Of a DNA stretch of 64,000 nt, positions 8,121-17,540 are shown in pieces. The notes under the pieces were generated by a model that worked only from the letters and a program-made list of their open reading frames with translations, searched no databases and was not told the DNA's origin. The position numbers and the translations under genes are program-made. Within the stretch, counting starts at the first letter, position 1. Each line of letters begins with the position of its first letter. The stretch is from Mycobacterium seoulense (lineage in GTDB: Bacteria > Actinomycetota > Actinomycetes > Mycobacteriales > Mycobacteriaceae): contig NZ_AP022582.1 of NCBI RefSeq assembly GCF_010731595.1, forward strand, positions 3,658,001 to 3,722,000, in the 5' to 3' direction.

Positions 8121-8579
8121 ATGCCCGACGACCAGCCGGCTGTTCCCGACGTCGATCGGCTCGCGCGCTCGATGCTGTTGCTGCACGGCGACCATCACGA
8201 CCACGACGAGCGGCAGGCCAGCTCCGACCGCACCGGCGGCGGATCCTGGTCGAAGTCAAGCGATTTCAGCGGCGATCCGCAACGCGCCGCCGCCGTCGCC
8301 GAGGCCAGCCGCGCCGACCGCGAGCGCTACCTCAGCTCGGGGCTGCTGCCGGTGGACTGCCGGTTCTGCCATGTAACGGTCACCGTCCGGCGGCTCGGCC
8401 CGGGCCACACCGCGGTGCAATGGAACACCGAAGCGTGGCAGCGCTGCGCGCACTTCAGCGAGGTCCGCAATTCCGGTGGTGATACCGCGCGCACCCGATC
8501 GTGCCCCAAATTGAGCGACAGCATCGAGCACGCGGTCGCGGAAGGCTACCTGGGCGAGCCCGTGCCCGAGAACGACTGA
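8121..8579 (+). CDS. Conserved protein of unknown function downstream of kshA (Rv3527-type)
   Basis: A 152-residue soluble protein that starts 5 bp after kshA and is very likely cotranscribed. I recognise no enzyme domain. A CxxC-like motif (VDCRFCHVTVTV, about residues 72-83) and later cysteines at about residues 110 and 131 suggest metal binding or a redox role, for example helping the Rieske oxygenase. That role is only inference from position. It resembles the gene at the same place in M. tuberculosis. It ends 1 bp before the stop of the convergent sulfotransferase gene. Confidence 0.7.
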   Translation: MPDDQPAVPDVDRLARSMLLLHGDHHDHDERQASSDRTGGGSWSKSSDFSGDPQRAAAVAEASRADRERYLSSGLLPVDCRFCHVTVTVRRLGPGHTAVQWNTEAWQRCAHFSEVRNSGGDTARTRSCPKLSDSIEHAVAEGYLGEPVPEND

Positions 8580-8580
8580 T

Positions 8581-9726
8581 CTACAGTCCGGCGAAGCGCT
8601 CCTTGACGGTTTCCACGGTCAGCCCGTAATCGGCCAGCGAATAACGGTGTTTCGGCGCGCGCTCGCCGGACTGGCTGTCGGCGTGCGTCTTTTCCATCGC
8701 CGCCCTCGCCTCATCCGACAGCGTCAAACCGAAGTGCCGGTAGATGTCGGCCACGGTGCCGATCGGGTCGGCGATCAGTTGCTTGTAGTCGACGTCATAG
8801 AACTGGGACGGCGAGTACTTGGCGCGCGCCGTATTGAAACGCTCCAGCCCACGCGACCACGTATCCATTGCGTCAGCGCCGATTTGGGCCCCGTCGAACT
8901 TCGTCGACCATCCCTCGGCGGTGTGCTGGGCCAGCGAGCACATTGAAGCCATGATCGTCTCGACCGGCCGATGCGTCTGAATCACCAGCGCGTCGGGGTA
9001 GGTGGCCATCAAGGCGTCCAGGGCGAACAGGTGGCTGGGATTCTTCAGCACCCAACGCTTTTCGGTGTCGTTGAGCCCGATCAGCTGGAGGTTCTTGCGA
9101 TGCCGCCGGTAGGACGGCGTCCAGTCCTGTTCGGACAGCCAGCGCGCGTAAGTGGGCACGTGCGCCAACGACTCGTAGGACACCGAATGCAGCGATTGCC
9201 GGAGCAGCTGCCAGCATTCCTCGAGTTCGTACGCCGCCATGAAGTGCAGGCCGGTGTAGCCGGGGTTGTCCTGGTGATGCTGATTGAATTGGGCGTCGAG
9301 TTGGCGATAGAGGGGGTGCGACTCCCAGGTTTCGCGTGGCGGACGAGGCTGCGGGAACTCGGCCAGCCACATGTGCAGGCCCTGGTGCGCCGGGTCGGCA
9401 CCCAGCAGGCGATGCAGCGCGGTGGTGCCGGTGCGCACCAGGCCGGTGACAAAGATCGGGCGTTCGATCACGACGTCGGCGTGCTGAGGGTACTGCTTCC
9501 ACGACGCCTCGGACAGCAGCCGGGCCACCAGCGCGCCGCGCAGGAAGAACCGATTCATCTTGCTGCCCAACACCGTAAGGCCGGCTTCGCGCCGGTAGGA
9601 GTCCAGCAGCACATCCAGCGCTTCGAGATAGTTGTCGTCGTTGGTGCCGAAGTCGTCGAGCCCGGTCAGCTTGGTGGCCGACGCGTGCAGCTCTTCGACG
9701 GTGCCGATGTCGGTGCGATCGGACAT
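8581..9726 (-). CDS. Sulfotransferase-family protein (Rv3529c-type)
   Basis: A 381-residue PAPS-dependent sulfotransferase-like protein. The 5'-phosphosulfate-binding loop is FVTGLVRTGTTALHRLL (about residues 92-108), and the 3'-phosphate-binding region is near LVIQTHRPVETIMASMCSLA. The acceptor substrate is unknown; a sterol-derived alcohol is plausible. It is the last gene of a three-gene operon, overlapping the SDR stop by one base (9726). The KstR operator at 11652-11665 should control the operon. Confidence 0.85.
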   Translation of the reverse strand: MSDRTDIGTVEELHASATKLTGLDDFGTNDDNYLEALDVLLDSYRREAGLTVLGSKMNRFFLRGALVARLLSEASWKQYPQHADVVIERPIFVTGLVRTGTTALHRLLGADPAHQGLHMWLAEFPQPRPPRETWESHPLYRQLDAQFNQHHQDNPGYTGLHFMAAYELEECWQLLRQSLHSVSYESLAHVPTYARWLSEQDWTPSYRRHRKNLQLIGLNDTEKRWVLKNPSHLFALDALMATYPDALVIQTHRPVETIMASMCSLAQHTAEGWSTKFDGAQIGADAMDTWSRGLERFNTARAKYSPSQFYDVDYKQLIADPIGTVADIYRHFGLTLSDEARAAMEKTHADSQSGERAPKHRYSLADYGLTVETVKERFAGL

Positions 9727-10508
9727 CAGTTGTGGTACTCCCCGCAGTTGACGTCCAGAGTCTGCCCGGTGATGCCGCTGGACAGGTCGCTGGCCAGGAA
9801 AAGGATCGCCGAGGCCACCTCGTCTTCGGTGGGCAGGCGCTTGAGGTCGGAGTTCGCCGCGGTGGCCGCGTAGATCTGGTCCACCGTGCTACCGTACTTG
9901 CCGGCCTGATGTTCGAAGTAGGCCTGCAACGTGTCGCCCCAGATATAGCCGGGCGCAACGGAATTGACGCGGATGCCCTTGTCGCCCAGCTCGGTGGCCA
10001 GCGACTGCGACATGGACAACAACGCCGACTTGGCCATCTTGTAGGCGCCGTATTTGGCCTGTGAGTGGCGCAGCACCATGGAGTTGACGTTGACAATCGA
10101 TCCGTGGGATTTCTCCAGCGCGGGCGTGAAGGCCTGGATGAGCCGTAGCGCGCCGAGCGCGCTCAGCTCGATCGCGTCCCGGATGTGCTGAAAACTGGTG
10201 CCGGCCAACGGCTTCATCGACGGCACCCGGAACGCATTGTTGATCAGCACGTCGGCCTTGCCATAGGTCGCCATGGTCGTCTCGACGAGATAGTTCACCT
10301 CGTCGTCGTCGGTGATGTCGGCGCGCACGGCCAACGCGCTGCGCCCGGTGTCGTTGACCTGTTTGGCGACGCTTTCCAGCCGCTCCACGGTCCGCGCCGC
10401 CAACACCAGATCGGCGCCGTCCTGGGCGCACCGGTGCGCCAGTGTGGTACCTAGCCCCGGTCCGACGCCGCTGATGACGACGACCTTTCCCTCGAGCAAT
10501 CCTGACAT
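9726..10508 (-). CDS. Short-chain dehydrogenase/reductase (Rv3530c-type)
   Basis: A 260-residue classical SDR. The cofactor motif GVGPGLG is at about residues 14-20, the NNA motif is DVLINNAF, the catalytic serine is in NVNSMVL, and the Tyr-x3-Lys pair is YKMAK. It probably oxidises a steroid or acyl-CoA alcohol; the exact substrate is unknown. The ATG at 10506-10508 gives the usual SDR length; longer open frames upstream run into the preceding gene. The gap to the DUF1214 stop is only 2 bp. Confidence 0.88.
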   Translation of the reverse strand: MSGLLEGKVVVISGVGPGLGTTLAHRCAQDGADLVLAARTVERLESVAKQVNDTGRSALAVRADITDDDEVNYLVETTMATYGKADVLINNAFRVPSMKPLAGTSFQHIRDAIELSALGALRLIQAFTPALEKSHGSIVNVNSMVLRHSQAKYGAYKMAKSALLSMSQSLATELGDKGIRVNSVAPGYIWGDTLQAYFEHQAGKYGSTVDQIYAATAANSDLKRLPTEDEVASAILFLASDLSSGITGQTLDVNCGEYHN

Positions 10509-10510
10509 CG

Positions 10511-11641
10511 TCACCCCAGCATCCTGGCCGCAATTTGTTGTTGGCGCAGCGCTATTCGCGCACGCCATTCCTCGTCGGAAATCTTGTTGTGTTCGAAGAA
10601 GGGCAGCCTGGCAGGGACGGCGTCGAAGTCGACAAGCTCCACGGAGGGCCCGTCGGCCTCGGTGAGTTGGCGGGACACCCGCTGCCAGCGGAACTGCAAA
10701 AAGCCCCGCCGATGGCCCACCGTCTCCACCCAGTTGGTCACGCCCGGGTTTTGATCGGCCACGACGATGCGCACCTTGCCGTCCGGATCCGCCTGCGCCT
10801 GAGTGTTGTTCAGCGATGTTTGATGGTTGATGTAGTCCAGCGAGATGTACCAGAGGCTGCCCAACTGGAAGCCGAGGTAGGGCGCGTCGGACACCGGGAC
10901 GGTGATCACCAGTGCCTGATCGGGTCGCAGATCGTAGTGGCCGACCGACGAATACTGGGTCGCCAGGCCGCCCGGGGTCAGCCGGGGCGCGACCATGGTG
11001 TTGACCGGAAGGTCGAGGTAGAACCACTGCGGGAACTGCAGCCACGTCTTCACCCGGTTGACAAGCTGCTTTCCCGCTGTGGCGTAACGCTTTTCGATGG
11101 TTTCGCGGGTCAGCGGCGGCGGTGCGGTGCCCGCGGTGTCCAGCCGGGAGATGGCCAGCGTTCCGCGCTGTGCCGCCCAGTCGCCGTAGACCTCGCGGAT
11201 GACCAGTTGCCCGGGGCTCGTGGGCCGCACCCGCCACTCGAAGCTGCCGTCGGCGGCGATCTCGAGCTCTCGGTCGTCGAACGCGGCCTGACTGGCAGGC
11301 ACGTTGTCGTCGGTGTATTCACCCCCGAGTAGCTGGAAACTCAGGTCGGTCGTGGTACCGCGCCGACCGGTCACGACGTAGTCGTGATTGGCGTGCACCC
11401 GGGTCCCGAAGTAGAGGGTGTCGGGGTTGTCCAGGCCCATCTTGGTGAACGGCCCGGTTCCCGACTGCAGGAACGGATGGTCCCGGTCGTAATCGAACGC
11501 CAGGTGGATGCAGGCCGAAACGCAGCCCGCCAAATACTGCAGCCCTTCGAGCAGGTCGGCTTCGGTCTCGATGAAGGGCGCGTCGGCGACGAGTTTCTCG
11601 GCTTCGGCGATCGCGTGAGTGAGGGGATCAGAGAACGACAC
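10511..11641 (-). CDS. DUF1214-domain protein (Rv3531c-type)
   Basis: A 376-residue protein whose C-terminal part (about residues 200-340, including TMVAPRLTPGGLATQYSSVGHYDLRPDQALVI, given here as a region near residues 215-246) fits the DUF1214 beta-barrel domain. No catalytic residues are known to me. It is first in the operon with the SDR and sulfotransferase, which suggests a conjugated or hydroxylated sterol intermediate. The start is a GTG at 11639-11641; a KstR operator lies 10 bp upstream of it. Confidence 0.8.
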   Translation of the reverse strand: MSFSDPLTHAIAEAEKLVADAPFIETEADLLEGLQYLAGCVSACIHLAFDYDRDHPFLQSGTGPFTKMGLDNPDTLYFGTRVHANHDYVVTGRRGTTTDLSFQLLGGEYTDDNVPASQAAFDDRELEIAADGSFEWRVRPTSPGQLVIREVYGDWAAQRGTLAISRLDTAGTAPPPLTRETIEKRYATAGKQLVNRVKTWLQFPQWFYLDLPVNTMVAPRLTPGGLATQYSSVGHYDLRPDQALVITVPVSDAPYLGFQLGSLWYISLDYINHQTSLNNTQAQADPDGKVRIVVADQNPGVTNWVETVGHRRGFLQFRWQRVSRQLTEADGPSVELVDFDAVPARLPFFEHNKISDEEWRARIALRQQQIAARMLG

Positions 11642-11651
11642 GCATAGACGC

Positions 11652-11665
11652 TAGAACGTGTTCTA
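11652..11665. promoter_or_regulatory. KstR operator for the DUF1214-SDR-sulfotransferase operon
   Basis: TAGAACGTGTTCTA, a full match to the KstR consensus, placed 10 bp upstream of the GTG start at 11641. At this distance a bound repressor would cover the promoter or transcription start. Confidence 0.85.
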
Positions 11666-11729
11666 CTTTTTCGTCAATGGCGAACGTTCGCCCGCGTCCG
11701 CCGCGGCGTTCACTGACGAGGCCGGCTCA

Positions 11730-12029
11730 CTAGGGTGCGCACTGCTGCGACAGGTCGATCAGATGCTGCCGCACGTCCGGATGCCGATTCAGGTAATCCA
11801 TGACGTTGCCGTTGCCGCCCTCCGCCTGCGCCCTGGCCTGCAGCTGCGCATGGAGGTCGGGATGTCGCTTCAGGTACGAGTCGATGGAGTTACCCACGGT
11901 CTGGTCACACTGCGGTGCGGCGTTGGCCGCCGGGAGCGCGATCACGGTCGCGGCGATGGCAGCCAGCAAACCCCCAGCGAGCACGCCGTACCGTCTGCGG
12001 CGACGAGCTGTCCAGGATGTCACGGTCAT
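11730..12029 (-). CDS. Secreted hemophore-like protein
   Basis: A 99-residue protein with an N-terminal signal sequence (RRRRR then a hydrophobic stretch, residues 8-37, ending ANA before APQC). The mature domain has two cysteines near its ends and resembles the small mycobacterial hemophore-related family. It contains two similar helices, SIDSYLKRHPDLHAQL and VMDYLNRHPDVRQHL, an internal duplication. It has no KstR operator of its own that I can see and sits where M. tuberculosis carries PPE genes. Heme binding is a family-based guess. Confidence 0.7.
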   Translation of the reverse strand: MTVTSWTARRRRRYGVLAGGLLAAIAATVIALPAANAAPQCDQTVGNSIDSYLKRHPDLHAQLQARAQAEGGNGNVMDYLNRHPDVRQHLIDLSQQCAP

Positions 12030-12083
12030 GCGCGCCAGGTTACTCGCGATACCTTTGCGTCGCCTGTGCGCGCGTAGGGGCGG

Positions 12084-13139
12084 TTAGGTGGTGGCCGCGC
12101 CGCTCTCTTGCTCGCGTTTGATTTCGAGTGCGATGTCGATGAGCTGGTCTTCCTGGCCGCCGATGAGCTTGCGCTGACCCGCCCGGTGCAGCAGCTGGTG
12201 CGCGGGCACACCGTAGCGCTCGGACTGGCGAATGGCGTGCTTGAGGAAGCTGGAGTACACCCCCGAGTAGCCCATGATCAGGGCGTTGCGGTCCAGCAGG
12301 CATTCGGCGGGCATGGCCGGGGCGACGACCTCCTCTGCGGCGTCGGCGATGTCGAAGAAGTCGATGCCGGTCTTGACGCCGATCTTGTCGAACACCCCGA
12401 TCAAGGCCTCGACGGGAGCGTTGCCCGCCCCGGCGCCGAACCGGCGGCACGAGCCGTCGATCTGCTTGGCCCCGGCCCGCACGGCCTCCACCGAGTTCGC
12501 GACCCCCAGGCCGAGGTTCTCGTGGCCGTGGAAGCCGACCTGGGCGTCGTCACCGAGTTCGGCGACCAGCGCGGCCACCCGGTCCCGCACGCCCTCGAGG
12601 ACCAGGGCGCCCGCCGAATCGACCACGTAGACGCACTGACAGCCCGCGTCGGCCATGATGCGGGCCTGCGCGGCCAGCTTCTCCGGCGGGATCGTGTGCG
12701 ACATCATCAAGAACCCGACGGTTTCCAGGCCCAGCTCGCGCGCCAGGCCGAAGTGCTGGATCGACACGTCGGCCTCGGTGCAGTGGGTGGCGATCCGGCA
12801 GATCGACCCGCCGTTGTTCTGCGCCTCCTTGATGTCCTCCTTGGTGCCCACCCCGGGCAGCATCAGGAAGGCGATCTTGGCCTCCTTGGCGGTCTCGGCC
12901 GCCAGCTTGATCAGCTCCTGCTCCGGCGTCTTGGAGAACCCGTAGTTGAAGCTCGACCCGCCCAGCCCGTCGCCGTGGGTGACCTCGATGACCGGCACAC
13001 CGGCGGCGTCCAGGGCGGCCACGATGGCGCCCACCTCGTCCTTGGTGAATTGGTGGCGTTTGTGGTGCGAGCCGTCGCGCAGCGACGTGTCGGTCAGCCG
13101 GACGTCCCAGATCGGATTGAAGAAGATGTCGGTAGTCAT
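12084..13139 (-). CDS. hsaF: 4-hydroxy-2-oxohexanoate aldolase HsaF
   Basis: A 351-residue HMGL-type TIM-barrel aldolase that cleaves the 2-hydroxyhexa-2,4-dienoate-derived 4-hydroxy-2-oxo acid from rings A/B to pyruvate and propanal. The N-terminal [18 protein letters not shown] (residues 14-31) carries the catalytic arginine and the metal aspartate; [14 protein letters not shown] gives the metal histidines. In this family the aldehyde is channelled to the partner dehydrogenase, here HsaG, whose gene overlaps by 4 bp (13136-13139). Confidence 0.95.
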   Translation of the reverse strand: MTTDIFFNPIWDVRLTDTSLRDGSHHKRHQFTKDEVGAIVAALDAAGVPVIEVTHGDGLGGSSFNYGFSKTPEQELIKLAAETAKEAKIAFLMLPGVGTKEDIKEAQNNGGSICRIATHCTEADVSIQHFGLARELGLETVGFLMMSHTIPPEKLAAQARIMADAGCQCVYVVDSAGALVLEGVRDRVAALVAELGDDAQVGFHGHENLGLGVANSVEAVRAGAKQIDGSCRRFGAGAGNAPVEALIGVFDKIGVKTGIDFFDIADAAEEVVAPAMPAECLLDRNALIMGYSGVYSSFLKHAIRQSERYGVPAHQLLHRAGQRKLIGGQEDQLIDIALEIKREQESGAATT

Positions 13140-14056
13140 GCTTGCGCTCCTGGCGCCGTCGCGGATAGGGATTCCTTCGCGATCTCCTCGCCGACCTTGG
13201 TGGCCGCGGCGGTCATGATGTCCAGATTGCCCGCATAGGGGGGCAGGTAATCGCCGGCGCCCTCGACTTCGACGAACGTGGTGACGACCGCCTGGCCACC
13301 CGAATTGAGCGACGGCTCGTCGAACTGCGGCTCGTTGAGCAGCCGGTATCCCGGCACGTAGGTCTGCACCTCGGCCACCACGTCGCGAATGGACTGGGCG
13401 ATCGCGTCGCGGTCGGCGTCTTCGGGGATCGCGCAGAAAATGGTGTCGCGCATGATCATCGGCGGATCGGCCGGGTTGAGGATGATGATCGCCTTGCCCC
13501 GCGTGGCGCCCCCGATGGTCTCCACGCCCCGGCTCGTGGTCTTGGTGAACTCGTCGATGTTGGCCCGCGTGCCCGGACCGGCCGAGACCGACGCGACCGA
13601 GGCGACGATCTCGGCGTAGGGCACCTCAACCACCCGCGACACGGCATACACGATCGGGATGGTCGCCTGCCCCCCGCAGGTGATCATGTTGACGTTCGGC
13701 GCGTCCAGGTGCTGGCGCAGGTTCGCCGGCGGGATGACCGCCGGCCCCACCGCGGCCGGGGTCAGATCGATCGCCCGGATACCCGCGGCCTCGTACTTCG
13801 GTGCCGCGTCCCGGTGCACGTAGGCACTCGTCGCCTCGAACACCAGGTCGGGCTTCTCGGACTGGGCCAGCAACCAGTCCACCCCCTCGTGCGTGGTCTC
13901 CAAACCCAGCTTGCGAGCCCGGGCCAGGCCCTCGCTTTCCGGGTCGATGCCCACCATCCAGCGCGGCTCCAGCCAGTCCGACCGCAGCAACTTGTACAGC
14001 AGGTCAGTACTGATGTTTCCCGACCCGACAATGGCCACACTCGCCTTAGCCGGCAT
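13136..14056 (-). CDS. hsaG: Propanal (acylating acetaldehyde) dehydrogenase HsaG
   Basis: A 306-residue CoA-acylating aldehyde dehydrogenase that converts propanal from HsaF to propionyl-CoA with NAD+. The Rossmann motif is [14 protein letters not shown] (about residues 7-20), and the catalytic cysteine is in [12 protein letters not shown] (about residue 127). The family forms a heterotetramer with the aldolase. The start ATG is at 14054-14056. The 52 bp upstream to hsaE are AT-richer than their surroundings, but I see no clear operator there. Confidence 0.95.
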   Translation of the reverse strand: MPAKASVAIVGSGNISTDLLYKLLRSDWLEPRWMVGIDPESEGLARARKLGLETTHEGVDWLLAQSEKPDLVFEATSAYVHRDAAPKYEAAGIRAIDLTPAAVGPAVIPPANLRQHLDAPNVNMITCGGQATIPIVYAVSRVVEVPYAEIVASVASVSAGPGTRANIDEFTKTTSRGVETIGGATRGKAIIILNPADPPMIMRDTIFCAIPEDADRDAIAQSIRDVVAEVQTYVPGYRLLNEPQFDEPSLNSGGQAVVTTFVEVEGAGDYLPPYAGNLDIMTAAATKVGEEIAKESLSATAPGAQA

Positions 14057-14108
14057 GATGCTCCTTCGCGAAGCTCTCGATATTTAAGTCCGACGATTTA
14101 ATTCGAGA

Positions 14109-14894
14109 CTATTCGAACGACAGATGGACAGAACCAAGGCCCGTGAAGTCGGCCACAAACTTGTCGCCGGCATGCGCGTCGATCGCCCGCGTGCACGATC
14201 CGGGAAGCACCACGTCGCCCTTGCGTAGCCGCACGCCGAAGCCGTCTACCTTCCGGGCCAGCCAAGCCACCGCGGTGACCGGGTTGCCCAGCACCGCGTC
14301 GGTGCGGCCCTTCGCGACGACCTCACCGTTGCAGCTGAGGACCGCATCGATCCCCTTGACGTCGATGTCGCGCGGCGCGACGCGGGCCTTGCCCAGGACG
14401 AAGCCCGCCGACGAGGCGTTGTCGGCGATGGTGTCGCACAACTCGATCTTCCAGTCGGTGATCCGGGTGTCGATCAACTCGATGGAGGGAACCAGCGCCT
14501 CGGTGGCCGCCAGCACGTCGTCCTCGGTGCAGTCGGCTCCCGGCAGGTCGGCGTTGAGGATGAAACCGACCTCGACCTCGACCCTGGGCCACAAATAGCG
14601 GCTCGCCTTGACCGGGGTGTCTTCGAACAATTGCATCTCGTCGAGCAAATGCCCGTAGTCCGGCTCGTCGACCCCCATCATCTGTTGGATCGCCTTCGAC
14701 GACAGGCCCACCTTGTGGCCCAGCACCCGGGCCCCCTCGGCGACCCGCTGGCGGATATTGATCAGCTGGATCTCATACGCGTCGACGACATCGATGTCCG
14801 GGTGCACCGCGGTCAGCGGAGCGATCGGCTCGCGGCTCCGCTCCGCCTGCGCCAGTTCGGCAGCCAGCTCGTCTCGCGTCGCAACACTGAGCAT
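14109..14894 (-). CDS. hsaE: 2-hydroxyhexa-2,4-dienoate hydratase HsaE
   Basis: A 261-residue member of the fumarylacetoacetase/MhpD hydratase family, acting after HsaD on the ring-A-derived dienoate. Family features are GHKVGLSSKAIQQMMGVDEPDYGH (a region around residues 60-83), the metal-binding EVEVGFIL (about residue 110) and ELIDTRITDWK. The length equals the known enzyme. The ATG at 14892-14894 is chosen because upstream in-frame codons would overlap the divergent kstD promoter. It is first in the hsaE-hsaG-hsaF set and shares the KstR operator at 14952-14965. Confidence 0.95.
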   Translation of the reverse strand: MLSVATRDELAAELAQAERSREPIAPLTAVHPDIDVVDAYEIQLINIRQRVAEGARVLGHKVGLSSKAIQQMMGVDEPDYGHLLDEMQLFEDTPVKASRYLWPRVEVEVGFILNADLPGADCTEDDVLAATEALVPSIELIDTRITDWKIELCDTIADNASSAGFVLGKARVAPRDIDVKGIDAVLSCNGEVVAKGRTDAVLGNPVTAVAWLARKVDGFGVRLRKGDVVLPGSCTRAIDAHAGDKFVADFTGLGSVHLSFE

Positions 14895-14951
14895 CTGCGG
14901 AAGTCTCCTCGTTCGTGTGACCGGCCCAGTAGCGCCCGGCCCGGGCAATTC

Positions 14952-14965
14952 TATAACGTGTTCTA
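14952..14965. promoter_or_regulatory. KstR operator between hsaE and kstD
   Basis: TATAACGTGTTCTA matches TnnAACnnGTTnnA. It ends one base before the kstD ATG (14967) and lies 57 bp from the hsaE start. Because it abuts the start codon, the kstD transcript is probably leaderless or nearly so and the operator overlaps the core promoter. Confidence 0.85.
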
Positions 14966-14966
14966 C

Positions 14967-16649
14967 ATGACAGCACAGGAGCTCGACGTCGTCGTGGTCG
15001 GGAGCGGCGGAGCCGGCATGGTAGCTGCCCTTACCGCCGCTCACCGGGGCCTTTCCACCATAATGATCGAGAAGGCTGCCCATTTTGGCGGCTCGACCGC
15101 GCGGTCGGGTGGCGGTGTCTGGATCCCCAACAACGAGATCCTCAAGCGTGACGGCGTCCGGGACAATCCCGAGGCGGCCCGGACCTACCTGCACGGCATC
15201 GTCGGCGACATCGTCGAGCCGGAACGCATCGACACCTACCTGGACCGCGGGCCCGAGATGTTGTCGTTCGTGCTGAAGCACACCCCGCTGAAGATGTGCT
15301 GGGTTCCGCGTTACTCCGACTACTACCCCGAGGCGCCGGGCGGCCGGGCGGAGGGCCGCTCGATCGAGCCGAAGCCGTTCGACGCCCGCAAGCTGGGTGC
15401 CGACATGCCCGGCCTGGAGCCGGCGTACGGCAAGGTGCCGCTCAACGTCGTTGTGATGCAGCAGGACTACGTGCGGCTCAACCAGCTGAAGCGGCACCCG
15501 CGGGGCGTGCTGCGCAGCCTGAAGGTCGGCGCCCGCACCATGTGGGCGAAGGCGACCGGTAAGAACCTCGTCGGGATGGGCCGGGCGTTGATCGGTCCGC
15601 TGCGGATCGGCCTGCAGCAAGCCGGTGTTCCGGTCTTGCTCAACACCGCGCTGACCGACCTGTACGTCGAGGACGGCGTGGTGCGCGGCGTCTACGTGCG
15701 CGACACCGGCGCGTCGGAGTCTTCCGAGCCGCGGCTCATCCTGGCCCGGCGCGGGGTGATCCTCGCCTCCGGCGGGTTCGAGCACAACGAGCAGATGCGG
15801 GTGAAATATCAGCGGGCGCCGATCACCACGGAGTGGACCGTGGGCGCCAAGGCCAACACCGGCGACGGCATCGTCGCCGCCGAAAAGCTGGGCGCCGCAC
15901 TGGAACTGATGGAAGACGCCTGGTGGGGCCCGACCGTGCCCCTGGTGGGTGCACCGTGGTTCGCGTTGTCGGAACGCAATTCGCCGGGATCGATCATCGT
16001 CAACATGTCGGGCAAGCGATTCATGAACGAGTCGATGCCCTACGTCGAGGCCTGTCACCACATGTACGGCGGGGAATTCGGCCAGGGGCCGGGGCCGGGC
16101 GAGAACATCCCGGCGTGGCTGGTGTTCGACCAGCAATACCGGGATCGCTACATCTTCGCGGGATTGCAGCCAGGACAACGCATTCCCCGCAAATGGCTGG
16201 AATCCGGGGTCATCATCCAGGCCGACACACTCGAGGAGCTCGCCCAGAAGGCCGGCCTTCCGGTTGCCGAGTTCACCGCGACGGTGGCGCGGTTCAACGG
16301 CTTTGCCAGGTCGGGCGTCGACGAGGACTACCACCGCGGCGAGAGCGCCTACGACCGCTACTACGGCGACCCGACCAACAAGCCGAACCCCAACCTCGGC
16401 GAGCTCACGCACGCGCCGTACTACGCCGCCAAGATGGTGCCGGGTGACCTGGGCACCAAGGGCGGCATCCGCACCGACGTGCACGGCCGTGCCCTGCGGG
16501 ACGACGGCTCCATCATCGAAGGCCTCTACGCCGCGGGCAATGTCAGCGCGCCGGTGATGGGCCACACCTATCCGGGTCCGGGCGGCACCATCGGCCCGGC
16601 CATGACCTTCGGCTACTTGGCCGCGCTACACATCGCGGGGGAGCGCTGA
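14967..16649 (+). CDS. kstD: 3-ketosteroid delta-1-dehydrogenase KstD
   Basis: A 560-residue FAD-dependent dehydrogenase that introduces the 1,2 double bond in ring A, which with KshAB triggers ring-B opening. The FAD motif is VVVGSGGAGMVAAL (about residues 8-21), and a second flavin contact is FGGSTARSGGGVWIP. Near the C-terminus, GHTYPGPGGTIGPAMTFGYLAA is the conserved substrate/flavin region. The ATG at 14967 gives the family length (563 in the known mycobacterial enzyme). The hsd4B-type gene begins 1 bp after the stop. Confidence 0.96.
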   Translation: MTAQELDVVVVGSGGAGMVAALTAAHRGLSTIMIEKAAHFGGSTARSGGGVWIPNNEILKRDGVRDNPEAARTYLHGIVGDIVEPERIDTYLDRGPEMLSFVLKHTPLKMCWVPRYSDYYPEAPGGRAEGRSIEPKPFDARKLGADMPGLEPAYGKVPLNVVVMQQDYVRLNQLKRHPRGVLRSLKVGARTMWAKATGKNLVGMGRALIGPLRIGLQQAGVPVLLNTALTDLYVEDGVVRGVYVRDTGASESSEPRLILARRGVILASGGFEHNEQMRVKYQRAPITTEWTVGAKANTGDGIVAAEKLGAALELMEDAWWGPTVPLVGAPWFALSERNSPGSIIVNMSGKRFMNESMPYVEACHHMYGGEFGQGPGPGENIPAWLVFDQQYRDRYIFAGLQPGQRIPRKWLESGVIIQADTLEELAQKAGLPVAEFTATVARFNGFARSGVDEDYHRGESAYDRYYGDPTNKPNPNLGELTHAPYYAAKMVPGDLGTKGGIRTDVHGRALRDDGSIIEGLYAAGNVSAPVMGHTYPGPGGTIGPAMTFGYLAALHIAGER

Positions 16650-16650
16650 C

Positions 16651-17511
16651 ATGCCCATTGACGTAGACGTCGCGCTGGCCGCCGAGCTGGACCCCATCGA
16701 ATTCGCTTGGACGAGCAGCGATGTGCAGCTCTACCACTTGGCGCTGGGCGCCGGCAATGACCCGATGGACCCGCGCGAACTGCGCTACCTCGTCGACGAC
16801 ACACCACAGGTCCTGCCGACGTTCGGCAACGTCGCGGCCTCCTTCCACATGACCAAGCCACCGACCGTGCAATTCCCCGGCATCGACATCGAGCTGGGCA
16901 GGGTGCTGCACGCCAGCGAGCGGGTGGAGGTGCCCGGGCCGCTGCCGCCCTCGGGATCCGCTCGCGCCGTCACCCGGTTCACCGACATCTGGGACAAGGG
17001 CAAGGCCGCGGTCATCTGGAGCGAGACGACGGTCAGCGCACCCGACGGCACGCTGCTCTGGACACAGCGGCGGTCCATCTTCGCCCGTGGCGAAGGCGGT
17101 TTCGGCGGCGAGCGTGGACCGTCGACCTCGGACGCCGCGCCGGGCCGGGCGCCCGATGTGGAGGTCGCGGTGCCGATCCTGCCGCAGCAGGCGCTGCTGT
17201 ACCGGCTCTGCGGGGATCGCAACCCGCTGCACTCCGACCCGGAATTCGCTGCGGCCGCAGGCTTTTCGCAGCCCATCCTGCACGGCCTGTGCACGTACGG
17301 CATGACATGCAAGGCCATCGTGGACACGATGCTGGACGGCGACGCCGGCGCGGTGGCGGCCTACGGTGCACGTTTTGCCGGTGTCGCGTTCCCCGGCGAG
17401 ACACTCAACGTCGGCATCTGGAAGGAAGACGGGCGGCTACTGGCCAGCGTTGTCGCGCCTTCGCGTGACAACGCGGTGGTGCTGAGCGGCGTCGAGCTTA
17501 TCCCGGCCTGA
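16651..17511 (+). CDS. hsd4B: MaoC-family double-hotdog enoyl-CoA hydratase (Rv3538, Hsd4B-type)
   Basis: A 286-residue 2-enoyl-CoA hydratase with two hotdog folds, similar to the hydratase half of peroxisomal multifunctional enzyme 2. The hydratase-2 motif YRLCGDRNPLHSDPEFAAA places the catalytic dyad at D189 and H194, followed by GFSQPILHGLCTYG. It should hydrate a sterol side-chain enoyl-CoA. Spacing of 1 bp after kstD indicates one operon. The upstream product KstD works on the rings, so the operon mixes ring and side-chain steps. Confidence 0.9.
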   Translation: MPIDVDVALAAELDPIEFAWTSSDVQLYHLALGAGNDPMDPRELRYLVDDTPQVLPTFGNVAASFHMTKPPTVQFPGIDIELGRVLHASERVEVPGPLPPSGSARAVTRFTDIWDKGKAAVIWSETTVSAPDGTLLWTQRRSIFARGEGGFGGERGPSTSDAAPGRAPDVEVAVPILPQQALLYRLCGDRNPLHSDPEFAAAAGFSQPILHGLCTYGMTCKAIVDTMLDGDAGAVAAYGARFAGVAFPGETLNVGIWKEDGRLLASVVAPSRDNAVVLSGVELIPA

Positions 17512-17540
17512 AGCTTCGTGCGCCGAGCGTCTTCTCACCC

